A stretch of 64,000 nt of DNA from Clostridium sp. 'deep sea'. Lineage in GTDB: Bacteria; Bacillota; UBA994; PWPR01. Shown one piece after another: positions 54,121 to 62,562 of this stretch. Position 1 is the stretch's first letter. Every line of letters begins with the position of its first letter. Both the position numbers and the translations under genes were made by a program. The stretch spans positions 2,542,001-2,606,000 of the forward strand of contig NZ_CP063353.1 in assembly GCF_014931565.1 (NCBI RefSeq), in the 5' to 3' direction. The notes beneath the pieces are model-generated. The model was not told where the DNA came from and ran no database searches. It worked only from the letters and a program-made list of their open reading frames with translations.

Positions 54121-55330
54121 TGCCATAAAATGCATAGTTATAAATTTTTTCTCCATTTACAAAATAATCTTCGTATTTTCCGCCATTTTCTACGTAATTT
54201 GATACTCTCTCATCTATAACCTTGTACTTTAGCTCTGCAATTTCTTGTTTTACCTTATTTAAAATAAAGTTATTTCTAAATCTTTCAGCTATTAAGCTAT
54301 TGTTATTAAAATTTTTAAACAGAATATAGGAGCCAATTATGTAGGCATTTTCCTTTACATACTTATCAATTAAAGCCAACAAAAACTCATCATGTTCAAA
54401 GCTATAATTACTAGTGCCAGAGAAATCTAAAAGAATATCTATAGACTTATGCTTTATGGGCATTTCTAAAAAATCTGCACAAATAAAAACAACATTCTTT
54501 TTAATATCGGCCATTTCAAGCATGTTCTTAAGGAACTTATGCCTCGTAATATCGTGATCAACAGCTACATAAATGCAATCATTAGGAAGTTTATTATAAT
54601 TACTTCTTAAAGCAAATCCAAAACCCGAACCTAACTCTAAAAGCACTTTATTTTTTAAATCACTAAAATCTATTTTTTTATGTACCCAGTCTATGCCTTT
54701 ATAAATATTATCTAAATAATTGTAGTCCGTTACATTAATATACTCGGTAATGTAATTAAAATCAAAATTAAATTGAGATTCATTGTTACAATTATTCGCT
54801 ATTAAAATACCATTTTCTATAATATACTCTTTTCCACAACGACATTTTAATTTTCCATTTATAATTTCATTATCTTTTATTATGCCATCTTGTATAACAA
54901 ACTGTCCGTTACATTTAGGGCAGTTAAAAATATTTAACATGTTAACATTAATACCCCATGTAAACTTCTTGTCACATTCATATTGAGATAAATCTTTTAT
55001 TTTGTTTTTCAGGACACCGCCTATAGCTGTAAGATTCTCTATTCTATTTAATATTTCTTCATGTTTATTTACAAAAAGTGTTTTATAGTATTCATTTTGT
55101 TGGTAGGGAGTAAGATTGCCAAGTAGCCTAAACACAAATATTGTTTTTATTTCGTTTAAGGTGAATGCCATATTTTTTAAATTAAATATCTCATCCAATT
55201 TATTCTGACACCTGTCATCAAAAAAATATTGACCTCCCTGTTTTTCAGGGATAATTAAGCCTAAATCCATATAATACCTTATGGTATCTTTGCTAACCTT
55301 ATTTTTACTTGCAAATTCACCTATTTTCAT
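54113..55330 (-). CDS. MerR-zinc ribbon-SAM methyltransferase fusion (copy 1)
   Basis: The 405-residue protein has three parts. A MerR-type DNA-binding domain comes first (about 1-75, MKIGEFASKNKVSKDTIRYY) with a coiled coil to about 115. A zinc ribbon follows (about 137-175) with CPKC and CRCG. A class I SAM methyltransferase ends the protein (about 205-400) with motif I LLELGSGFGFALRS. The ribbon-plus-methyltransferase part resembles RlmA-type rRNA guanine methyltransferases. A MFS pump lies downstream, so a drug-responsive regulator is plausible. A paralog lies at 58985-60196. Confidence 0.82.
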   Translation of the reverse strand: MKIGEFASKNKVSKDTIRYYMDLGLIIPEKQGGQYFFDDRCQNKLDEIFNLKNMAFTLNEIKTIFVFRLLGNLTPYQQNEYYKTLFVNKHEEILNRIENLTAIGGVLKNKIKDLSQYECDKKFTWGINVNMLNIFNCPKCNGQFVIQDGIIKDNEIINGKLKCRCGKEYIIENGILIANNCNNESQFNFDFNYITEYINVTDYNYLDNIYKGIDWVHKKIDFSDLKNKVLLELGSGFGFALRSNYNKLPNDCIYVAVDHDITRHKFLKNMLEMADIKKNVVFICADFLEMPIKHKSIDILLDFSGTSNYSFEHDEFLLALIDKYVKENAYIIGSYILFKNFNNNSLIAERFRNNFILNKVKQEIAELKYKVIDERVSNYVENGGKYEDYFVNGEKIYNYAFYGKR

Positions 55331-55390
55331 ATTATCACCATTAATAATTATTTTATATCATTAACTACATTATATAATAAATATCAATTT
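55294..55390 (-). repeat. source copy of a duplicated promoter/5' gene fragment
   Basis: The first codons and upstream region of MerR-methyltransferase 1 recur, with small indels, at about 60267-60365. The shared part includes an identical stretch from CTTGCAAATTCACC to TTTTCATATTA read on the plus strand in two pieces. Confidence 0.75.
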
Positions 55391-55418
55391 TTACATATCT
55401 TATATCTAATTTAGACTA

Positions 55419-55852
55419 CTATTTATCTTTCTTATTGTTATTTTTCTTACCTTGTTTTTCATCCAAATGCTTTTCTTTCTGCTTACGTTGTTCTTCTTCT
55501 CGTTTTTGTTTTTCTTCTAGGTGTTTTTCTTTTTTCTTGCTGCGTTCCTCTTCTTGCTTTTGTTTTTCTTCTTGCTTAAGTTGCTCTTTTTCTTGTTTTT
55601 GCTCGGTATGCTGTTCTTTTTGTTTTGAGTCTTTTTTTAAATCCACTTTAGTTTGTGAATCTTGTAACTGATGTTTTACTTGCTCTTTAATACATTCAAC
55701 GGCATCTTTATGTTGCTCCATTAAATCTTTATATTTTTCAGCTTCTTTTAACACCAGCTTTGCTGAAGCAATTTCTTGTTCATTACCAGTAACAAGGGCC
55801 TTTTGATATTGTTTTTTTGCTAATTCAAAAAGCTTTTTAGCTTCAAAAAATT
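55419..55852 (-). CDS. C-terminal tail of RsgI in the -1 frame
   Basis: This 144-codon frame continues the RsgI protein directly after the A_AAA_AAG heptamer at 55859-55853, with no internal stop: EFFEAKKLFELAKKQYQKA and onward. It ends in a strongly charged, low-complexity K/E/Q-rich region with repeats of the type KKEKHLEEKQKREEEQ. As a separate gene only a GTG near 55754 without a ribosome site is available, so it is best read as the second part of rsgI. It would lie outside the cell. Confidence 0.65.
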
Positions 55853-56722
55853 CTTTTTTGAGAGCTCAAATGCAGTCTTTAAATTTTCAACATTAATATC
55901 TTTTGACTCTAATACGTTTAAATATTTTTCTACCAATTTTATTTTCTTTTCTAAATCTTGTTCTATAATTTCACCAGTATTGGCAAATACAGCAAGCTGT
56001 TCTTCATTTGCAAAAAAATCTTTAACAGAAACATCTTCAGAATCTATATTACCTGCTTCATTAATAACCAATAAGCCTACAGGTATACTTTTTTCTTCTG
56101 CCTCAGATAATTGCTCCAGAGTAGCCTCTATCATAGCAATGTTTACATTTTGTAACTCATCGCTTTTACCTATCTTTTTATGAATTAAATCTTCAATCTC
56201 TGCTACTTTCATCTTTTTTTCCACAGGTATCATAGTAATAAGAACAAAATCATCTTCTAAATCTTCATTATTTATAAATCCGCCAATTCTGGCTTTACTA
56301 ACAATTGTCTCTATAGCTTCATCTACATCAATGCCTATAATACTAGATAAATCTAAATTTTTTCCATCTTCATTTAAGGCCTCAACCTTTATAACTTTAT
56401 TAGCTGAATTAACAGAAACTTTAATACTAGGATTAATATCCACAGTAACTAATGCCACAACATTAGCAAACTCTCTTTGATTCAGCCAATTATTAATACC
56501 CAATATGCTACTTGTTACAAATATCAAAATAACAGCCGCAACAGCTATTAGTTTTTTATTAATGTTTATTTTATTATTATCTATAATATCGTCGTTAGTG
56601 AACATAATTTTTTGGGCAACAGCTATATTATTTTTTAGCTTTATGCTCTTGTATTCATTATTATCACATAAAACAATAGCATATTTCTTTTTTACTTTCA
56701 TGACTATACCTTTATAATACAT
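55820..56722 (-). CDS. rsgI: RsgI-like anti-sigma-I factor (zero-frame product)
   Basis: In 300 residues, a cytoplasmic N-terminal anti-sigma domain (about 1-50, KGIVMKVKKKYAIVL) precedes one membrane helix (about 56-72) and an extracellular region with the RsgI hallmark VDINPSIKVSVN. In the zero frame the protein ends soon after LSKKNFLKLKSFLN. A -1 shift at the A_AAA_AAG heptamer gives a 434-residue form with a long charged tail, nearer the usual RsgI length. GAGGTGA precedes ATG 56722. It lies 44 bp downstream of sigI. RsgI holds SigI at the membrane until a signal releases it. Confidence 0.85.
   Translation of the reverse strand: MYYKGIVMKVKKKYAIVLCDNNEYKSIKLKNNIAVAQKIMFTNDDIIDNNKININKKLIAVAAVILIFVTSSILGINNWLNQREFANVVALVTVDINPSIKVSVNSANKVIKVEALNEDGKNLDLSSIIGIDVDEAIETIVSKARIGGFINNEDLEDDFVLITMIPVEKKMKVAEIEDLIHKKIGKSDELQNVNIAMIEATLEQLSEAEEKSIPVGLLVINEAGNIDSEDVSVKDFFANEEQLAVFANTGEIIEQDLEKKIKLVEKYLNVLESKDINVENLKTAFELSKKNFLKLKSFLN
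55853..55859 (-). promoter_or_regulatory. in-frame A_AAA_AAG slippery heptamer in rsgI
   Basis: The zero-frame codons read TCA AAA AAG, so the heptamer has the phase of the dnaX frameshift site. A AAGCT-AAAA-AGCTT hairpin follows within about 15 nt. The -1 frame is open from here to 55419. Confidence 0.55.
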
Positions 56723-56766
56723 GCTAACTCACCTCTTTTACCTTTACATAATATACAAAATTACAA

Positions 56767-57447
56767 TCACTTTTGCAGGCCTTTTTTTGAATCTTTTATC
56801 CAAGAAAGAATTCCCGAATAATTATTAACTATTACAATAATGATTGCAGTAATAAACAGTTTGCTTTTTTTAATTATTTTAGCGCTTACTAAAAATCGCC
56901 TAGAAATTTTAGTAATTGGCAATCGTTTTTTTTCATAAAGATGCCTTACTAAGTCTTCTTTACTACTTGTTTTTACAGCAATATCAACTGCTCTTTTTCT
57001 TGTATCTCTATGTTTAGGTGATGTATCTATTAAATCCTCAAAATCAATACGGAATTTTTTCAACTCTTTTTCAAAAAGCAAAATCTCCTCCTGTAAGTTA
57101 ACTTCTTCATAAGAACTACTTTGTAAAATGTTATTTTCTTGTTCATCTATAGAGCAATGTTTGTTTTTCTGTTCATTTTTCCAATAAGTTTTGATTCTAC
57201 TCGTAATAACTAATTTGGCATAAGCCAGAAAGCTGCCTTTATTATAATCATATCTTTGCATTGCTTCAGTGAAGGCCATTAGCCCAATAGAAAACTCTTC
57301 GTCATTTTCTATTTGAATATATTCATTCTTTAAATCTGATATGGTATTTAGTATAAAAGGCTGATAATTTTCTATTAATAAATTTATTTTTTCTTTGTCT
57401 TTTGCAAAATCTAAATTAGAAATAATAGAACCCAATTCATTTTTCAT
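56767..57447 (-). CDS. sigI: RNA polymerase sigma-I factor
   Basis: The 226-residue protein has a sigma region 2 (about 25-95, FSIGLMAFTEAMQRYDYNKG and FLAYAKLVITSRIKTYWKNE). A C-terminal helix-turn-helix region (about 130-190) follows, and an unusual hydrophobic stretch lies near 195-215. It is typical of SigI from Clostridia, where these factors control cell-wall and polysaccharide-related genes. AGGAGT precedes the ATG. It is paired with rsgI. Confidence 0.88.
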   Translation of the reverse strand: MKNELGSIISNLDFAKDKEKINLLIENYQPFILNTISDLKNEYIQIENDEEFSIGLMAFTEAMQRYDYNKGSFLAYAKLVITSRIKTYWKNEQKNKHCSIDEQENNILQSSSYEEVNLQEEILLFEKELKKFRIDFEDLIDTSPKHRDTRKRAVDIAVKTSSKEDLVRHLYEKKRLPITKISRRFLVSAKIIKKSKLFITAIIIVIVNNYSGILSWIKDSKKGLQK

Positions 57448-57582
57448 ATTTTATATACTCCTGTTTAACAGTTGCTCTAATACTAAATTTAAATATTCTT
57501 TAGGTTTAATTATAAATTATCTATATTACTATACACTGATTTATTATGTACCAAGTTATGGGAGTTTTTTTACGACTTTTTA

Positions 57583-57631
57583 TACAATACAAAAATACAA
57601 TTAATTTTAGGGACCTTTTATTGATTAATTT
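57583..57631 (-). repeat. source copy of the sigI upstream segment found again at 60434
   Basis: The 49 bp upstream of sigI match 60434-60482 at 47 of 49 positions, with weaker similarity continuing beyond. Confidence 0.8.
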
Positions 57632-57722
57632 TATAGTACATCTGTTTCTGTTATTAGAAATTCTATTACTTATAATACAGTAGTACATAGTATAACAGGG
57701 ATTTTGATATAATAATAATTCC

Positions 57723-58721
57723 CTATAAGTTTTCCATAATCCGTATAATGGTATTATTAAACTTCTCATTTTCTTCTAATTGAGGAAGGTGTGCTGAGTT
57801 TTTAAATACAATTAATTCTTTTTTAGGAGCTTTTAACTGTTTATAGAATTTCTCAACGAGTGGATAAGCAGTGGTAAAGTCATTTTTGCCTATTATAAAA
57901 TATGTTGGAACTTGTAGTTCTTTAATATCCTGCATAAAATTAATATTAATTATTTGGGAATGCATTAATTTACCTGAGTACAATAATCTTTGTAGATAAT
58001 TTAGTTTATCAAATAACTTGTACTCTGTTGACATTAATAATAATAATCCTATCCCTTTTTTGGGTTTTGTTGTGATCACTCCTCCAAATTTCTCTACATA
58101 CTTTCTATAACGCAGTATATTTTTATAGGTATGCGTTACTTTCATGCTCTCTAAATTCTTTATTGCTTTTTTATCATTTGCTTCTTTTGCTTTTCTTAAT
58201 GCAAAATCATAAGATATATTTTCATTTTGCTTTATATTTACCATCTGTGCAACACCAATATAAGCTAAATACTTCTCTGGGTTATTTTTTACTGCAAGTG
58301 TACCTAGTACTGTTCCCCATGAATGTCCACATATATATATCTTAGACTGATTAAATTCTTCTCTAAGATAATCTGTAATCTCGTCTGTATCCTTATAAAA
58401 TTGTTCAATAGTAAAGGTTTCCTGTGGTATGTCTTTTGAAAAAGATGCTCCGGAACCTCGTTGATCCCATCTTACAACAACAAACTTTTCTTCAAGCTTC
58501 TCTTGATACTGCCTTATATATCCAATTTCACTCTGCCCTGGACCTCCATGTAAGAATAGTATTACTGGGTTATTCTTGTTATGTCCCCTTATAAGAATCG
58601 CTTGTTCTACTCCTCCTATCTTAACTTTTTTAATTTCTGTAATACTATCTGAAATTATTTTTCCTTTACTTTTTATTTTGGGTGTTCTAGTAGAAAATAT
58701 AGACTTTTTTAAATTTTTCAT
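57723..58721 (-). CDS. alpha/beta hydrolase, proline-iminopeptidase-like
   Basis: The 332 residues contain the family oxyanion motif HGGPG at about 55-59, the WDQRGSGAS segment, nucleophile elbow G-H-S-W-G at about 135, acid region GKNDF and a terminal His in NSAHLPQ. These fit the S33 proline iminopeptidase group, which removes N-terminal proline, although many relatives hydrolyse other esters or amides. It lies between the sigI block and the second MerR-methyltransferase gene. Confidence 0.87.
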   Translation of the reverse strand: MKNLKKSIFSTRTPKIKSKGKIISDSITEIKKVKIGGVEQAILIRGHNKNNPVILFLHGGPGQSEIGYIRQYQEKLEEKFVVVRWDQRGSGASFSKDIPQETFTIEQFYKDTDEITDYLREEFNQSKIYICGHSWGTVLGTLAVKNNPEKYLAYIGVAQMVNIKQNENISYDFALRKAKEANDKKAIKNLESMKVTHTYKNILRYRKYVEKFGGVITTKPKKGIGLLLLMSTEYKLFDKLNYLQRLLYSGKLMHSQIININFMQDIKELQVPTYFIIGKNDFTTAYPLVEKFYKQLKAPKKELIVFKNSAHLPQLEENEKFNNTIIRIMENL

Positions 58722-58966
58722 AGTTTACTCCATTCTATTATTTTGCAATAAGTTTTTGGGTATGAACAACTTTGCAATAATAGTTTACTTTATGGTGTAA
58801 ACCCAATGTAAATATGTAATTTTTTATTTCATTATGATTATAAGTAAAGAGGCTAGGTATTGTTGTTTCTAAAGAAATATTTTTATCTACTAGAAAACTT
58901 TTATAAGACTTATGATGATACTCTAATTGCATATACTAATTGTAGGATTTTACTGATAAAAAAATT

Positions 58967-58994
58967 AAAAAGATAGGGCTACCCCTATCTTTTT
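58967..58994 (-). terminator. terminator containing the stop codon of MerR-methyltransferase 2
   Basis: AAAAAGATAGGG (58967-58978) and CCCTATCTTTTT (58983-58994) form a perfect 12-bp stem. The last codons and the TAG stop are part of the stem, as in the paralog. Confidence 0.75.
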
Positions 58995-60196
58995 AGAAAA
59001 CAAATATAATTACTTATTTTGCAATTTTCATCTAACTCTAGCTCATATTCTCCAATATCAGAAATTTCCTTTGAAGTTTTTTCTTCAATAATATCATACT
59101 TAATATTTTTAAAATTGGTTTTAACATTTTCTAATATAAAATTATTAGTATCTATGCCTTGTATTAAATCATTTTTTAGAAGGTTATTGCTTATAATATA
59201 ACTTCCAAATATCACAGAATTTACTTTAGCATACTTGTCTATATATTTTAATAAAAAGCTATTGTTAGTTGCATGTCCACCAATATCTATTATAAAATCA
59301 ACGGTATCTTGTTTTAGTGGGATATCTAAAACATCAGAACATATAAGAATGACAATTTTATTAGGATCTATTGTTTTGAGCATTTCTCTTAGAGATTTTA
59401 AAACACTAATATTATGATCAACAGCAATATATATATTATTATCTAACAAGTTTTCATAAACATTTCTTAGAAAAACACCATAACCAACACCAAGCTCTAA
59501 TATTATTGTATCTTCATTAATTTCTTTGCTAAATCTTTTACTTAGCCACCGAAGATTTTTAGTAAGTATATTTATAAATCCTAAATTACTTTTTTTAGAA
59601 TAATCTAAAAAAAACTTTTCTATATCATTTCCAAAAGGATTTTCCATGTGCTCACTTTTATTTGAAACTATGATACCATCTTCTATTAAATAAGATTTAC
59701 CACATTTGCATTTGAGAATTCCTGATAAAATTTTGGTACCATTTATATCGCATTCTTTTAAAACTAAATTCCTATTACATATAGGACATCCCAAAAGACT
59801 AAGTGCATTAACATCTATTCCCATATTTTCCCTATGTGGCAATTTAGCTGCTGAAATTTCATCAATTTTATTGCTCAATCTGTTTTTAACATTTCTTAAC
59901 TCAGCTATTTGCTTTGACACTTCTTTATGCTTATTTATATAATTTTCTTTATAATAATTGTTTTTTTTATATGTAATTGGATATGCTAAGCGTTTTATGT
60001 ATAATATGTCACGTATTTCAATTAGTTTAAAGCCATATTTCTTTAGTTCTATAATATCCTTAACATCCTCACTACATTGTTCATCAAAATAATATTGACT
60101 ACCCTTTTTATCAGGAAGTAACAAATCTAACTCCATGTAGTATCTAATACTATCTATTGTTAAATTATTCTCTTCTGCAAACTTTCCAATTTTAAT
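58985..60196 (-). CDS. MerR-zinc ribbon-SAM methyltransferase fusion (copy 2), ATT start
   Basis: This is the paralog of the gene at 54113, with the same order: MerR helix-turn-helix, coiled coil, zinc ribbon (CPIC, CKCG) and SAM domain (LELGVGYGVFLRN). From ATG 60136 the recognition part of the MerR domain would be missing. The frame stays open 20 codons further, to ATT 60196, and these codons (IKIGKFAEENNLTIDSIRYY) align from the first residue with copy 1. GAGGTG lies 7 nt upstream of the ATT and no ATG, GTG or TTG is available before the upstream stop. The 403-residue product would match the 405 of copy 1. Confidence 0.75.
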   Translation of the reverse strand: MKIGKFAEENNLTIDSIRYYMELDLLLPDKKGSQYYFDEQCSEDVKDIIELKKYGFKLIEIRDILYIKRLAYPITYKKNNYYKENYINKHKEVSKQIAELRNVKNRLSNKIDEISAAKLPHRENMGIDVNALSLLGCPICNRNLVLKECDINGTKILSGILKCKCGKSYLIEDGIIVSNKSEHMENPFGNDIEKFFLDYSKKSNLGFINILTKNLRWLSKRFSKEINEDTIILELGVGYGVFLRNVYENLLDNNIYIAVDHNISVLKSLREMLKTIDPNKIVILICSDVLDIPLKQDTVDFIIDIGGHATNNSFLLKYIDKYAKVNSVIFGSYIISNNLLKNDLIQGIDTNNFILENVKTNFKNIKYDIIEEKTSKEISDIGEYELELDENCKISNYICFLKR

Positions 60197-60209
60197 ATCG
60201 TTTCACCTC
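60194..60209 (-). promoter_or_regulatory. ribosome site and non-standard ATT start
   Basis: GAGGTG (60209-60204) is spaced 7 nt from ATT (60196-60194), which is the position of the ATG in the paralog. Confidence 0.6.
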
Positions 60210-60240
60210 AATTTCATTTATATCAAAAAAATGTAGTTAC

Positions 60241-60303
60241 TTACGGTTGCAATATAGTACCCTTATTAACCTTATTTTCACTTGCAAATTCACCTATTTT
60301 CAT
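60241..60303 (-). pseudogene. 5' remnant of a third MerR-methyltransferase gene
   Basis: From ATG 60303 the frame reads MKIGEFASENKVNKGTI, nearly identical to the start of copy 1, and then runs into LQP and a TAA. Similarity to copy 1 ends at that point. It is a broken duplicate lying directly upstream of copy 2. Confidence 0.8.
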
Positions 60304-60365
60304 ATTAGCACCATTAATAATTAGTCTTATTTTATATAACTACATTATATAATAAATATCAATTT
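60267..60365 (-). repeat. duplicated promoter/5' fragment of MerR-methyltransferase 1
   Basis: It matches about 55294-55390 with small indels and includes the remnant start codon and its upstream region. Confidence 0.75.
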
Positions 60366-60433
60366 CAATTTAGGTTTTCTTTTTTTCTTTCTTCAATAAG
60401 TTCTGCTCTGCTCATTTTTGTTTTGAGTTTTTT

Positions 60434-60482
60434 TACAATACAAAAATACAATTAATTTTAGTGACCTTTTATTGTTTAATTT
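60434..60482 (-). repeat. duplicated sigI upstream fragment
   Basis: It matches 57583-57631 at 47 of 49 positions. Lying close after the MerR-methyltransferase fragment, it suggests that a tandem copy of the whole block was deleted between the two. The rest of 60483-60679 shows no gene. Confidence 0.8.
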
Positions 60483-60679
60483 AAATTACAGCTGTTTTTT
60501 TATTAGGAGTAACCCATTACATATTATGATTAGTGGAATTTTAAAATAGGAAGGTTTTAAAAAATTCTATTCTATAAATGAAACGATGGATACAAAAGGA
60601 GTTTTTTATAAACATATACTGCTACTAAATTTTTAACTAATAAAAGGCTTATTTCATATAAAGCTTGAGTATGTTTTCA

Positions 60680-61453
60680 TTAATTTTGATATAAATAATC
60701 AGTAATTACATTAATTTTATCTTTTAGATTGATGTCTTTATAATCTTGAGGACCTAATACCAACATCCTTCCTGTGTTACTCTTATCATTTATACAATTT
60801 ACTTTAGAGTATATAACATTTAGAGTTGTCATAATTCCTTGTTTAAACTTTTTATTATCTACTCCTAAACTAGTAATTTCAGGCATCAAAAATTCTTGTG
60901 ATTCCCAAACATGAGGTAGTGTTTTGCCAAGTTCAATCGCTTTTTCTTCATTTCCAGATTTTAAATATACAAAACATAGATTAGCTTTTGTTGTACTTCT
61001 AATTTTATCATAAATACAGCTATCTAAAATGCGTTCAGATATGTATATTACCTCTTCTACAATCTTTGATGATATATCGCAATCTTTGTTAAAAGTTAAA
61101 GCCAATGCTAATTCACACATGAATCCATAATCATTAGGATATAATTTTAAGGAATTACGTAGTTCATCAATTGCTTCATCAACATTGCCTTCTTCAATTA
61201 ATCTATGAATATATGTATGTATCTTGCTAATTTGCTCTTTACTTCTAAGTTCATCCATGGCTAAAAGTTCATCTACAGATACATTAAAGAAAGTGGCTAT
61301 CGAAGCAATCATATCTAGGTTTGGGTAAGTAAGATTATTCTCCCATCTGCTTATTGCCTGAGGTGAAATATCTAAAATTTCTGATAGATTTTCCTGTGTT
61401 AAGCCTCTTTTAATTCTTAATCTCTTAATCCTTTCGCCTATTTTCACTTTCAT
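60680..61453 (-). CDS. XRE-family regulator with TPR-like C-terminus
   Basis: The protein of about 257 residues has an N-terminal HTH_3 domain (about 4-60, IKRLRIKRGLTQENLSEIL, AISRWENN). A helical TPR-like region follows (about 80-200, VDEAIDELRNSLKLYPND; EEKAIELGKTLP). ATG 61453 follows AAGGAG; the longer frame to 61579 has no ribosome site. Such proteins often sense peptides or nutritional state. It lies between the duplicated fragments and the att-like repeat. Confidence 0.85.
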   Translation of the reverse strand: MKVKIGERIKRLRIKRGLTQENLSEILDISPQAISRWENNLTYPNLDMIASIATFFNVSVDELLAMDELRSKEQISKIHTYIHRLIEEGNVDEAIDELRNSLKLYPNDYGFMCELALALTFNKDCDISSKIVEEVIYISERILDSCIYDKIRSTTKANLCFVYLKSGNEEKAIELGKTLPHVWESQEFLMPEITSLGVDNKKFKQGIMTTLNVIYSKVNCINDKSNTGRMLVLGPQDYKDINLKDKINVITDYLYQN

Positions 61454-61634
61454 CTTTTCTCCTTTTACTAATTTAGATTTTACTAAATCAATAATAAACT
61501 TACCAGTTAAAACTAACCAGTACATATATGATGAGATTTTATCAACTAAAGTGAGAATATTTATATAAATAAAACACAATATTTATATTTAGTTAAAACT
61601 TATGTTATTAATATCTTATTACCAATTTATTAGC

Positions 61635-61652
61635 TACTTATGATACGGTTCA
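61635..61652. repeat. att-like copy of the rlmH 3' end
   Basis: TACTTATGATACGGTTCA matches 62564-62581 in rlmH at 17 of 18 positions. Read on the minus strand it would still encode E-P-Y-H-K-stop. It is part of an ATACGGT...ACCGTAT inverted repeat (61644-61664 region), like SCC-type attachment sites. Confidence 0.65.
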
Positions 61653-61725
61653 GCGTACCGTATTTAAGTGAGGTTAATTTTTCATCATTATTATTCTTAT
61701 AAACGTATAATCTAAACAGCATCAC

Positions 61726-62427
61726 TTATAAAATGCCATATTCACTTTTAATATAAACTTCTTCTCTTTTCTTAGGGTTCACTTTTACAGTAACTTTTTT
61801 ACCTAGTGCAATAGTATGAATTATATGCATTGGCACTAAGAAATCTTTTGTTACTTGATAAGCTTCACCTCGATAATATGGAATATCAATCGTAATCTTA
61901 TAAGACTTAACCCTATTGATTTTCGTATGGGTATCCACTATATTTGAAATGGTTCCTTCAGTTGCATCATACGTAGAAAAATCAATATTATTACGTTTGT
62001 TCAATTTCATTAATTTAACATTTATAGCTATAATTAGTGGAATACACAAGATAAGTGTCCCGCCTTGTAACATCATAGACAGCTTGGCAACTGATACACC
62101 TTCACCAATCTCCATTGTCGCATTCCCTATATCGCCACCAAGAGCACCAATAAAAAACACATGCACTTTTAACTGATAAATTATGTAGCCAACCATTATA
62201 ATTAAATAAGTAATTGGCAGTACTGTTAATTTAATAATAATATTTGAATCCACAAGCATAGAACCCATCATAAATATCATCGTAAGTACAAAAAACACCA
62301 CAACACTTTTTAACAATACTATACCAATACTACCTGAAATAAAAATTCCAACAAGTGGCACTAATGCTCCAATTATCCCAGCTATTATGCCAAATATCAT
62401 GGTCAATCTTCTTAATTTTATCTTCAT
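61726..62427 (-). CDS. DUF3592-like membrane protein
   Basis: The 233-residue protein has four to five helices in residues 10-155 and a small C-terminal beta domain (about 160-233). EGTISNIVDTHTKIN and KKVTVKVNPKKREEVYI fit the DUF3592 pattern. Function is unknown. It is the only gene between the two copies of the rlmH-end repeat, so it may be cargo of a small inserted element. Confidence 0.7.
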   Translation of the reverse strand: MKIKLRRLTMIFGIIAGIIGALVPLVGIFISGSIGIVLLKSVVVFFVLTMIFMMGSMLVDSNIIIKLTVLPITYLIIMVGYIIYQLKVHVFFIGALGGDIGNATMEIGEGVSVAKLSMMLQGGTLILCIPLIIAINVKLMKLNKRNNIDFSTYDATEGTISNIVDTHTKINRVKSYKITIDIPYYRGEAYQVTKDFLVPMHIIHTIALGKKVTVKVNPKKREEVYIKSEYGIL

Positions 62428-62562
62428 CTAACTTCTCATCTCCTAGTTACATAACGAGTATTCATTGATTTACAAAATAATTCTATAACACAATCTATTA
62501 TTTTTATCTGGCATACATTCTATTTGTCCTCTTTTCTGTGAAATCCCCAACTAAAACCTGCG

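Noticed and set aside
57448-57722. SigI-type promoter upstream of sigI
   Set aside because: A GGTCCC segment is present, but spacing and a convincing -10 element could not be established; the duplicate at 60.46 kb does not keep it.
58768-58790. TTACTTTATGGT, resembling the rlmH-end repeat
   Set aside because: It needs an insertion and keeps only about 11 bases; chance similarity in AT-rich DNA is likely.
58738-58932. 64-codon minus-strand frame between the hydrolase and the second MerR-methyltransferase gene
   Set aside because: There is no ribosome site and no protein-like conservation signal, and it lies in an AT-rich gap.
60236-60250. TTACTTACGGTT at the edge of the broken MerR-methyltransferase fragment, similar to the rlmH repeat with 5 bases missing
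   Set aside because: It is suggestive because it lies at a breakpoint, but it is too short and gapped to call an attachment site without genome comparison.
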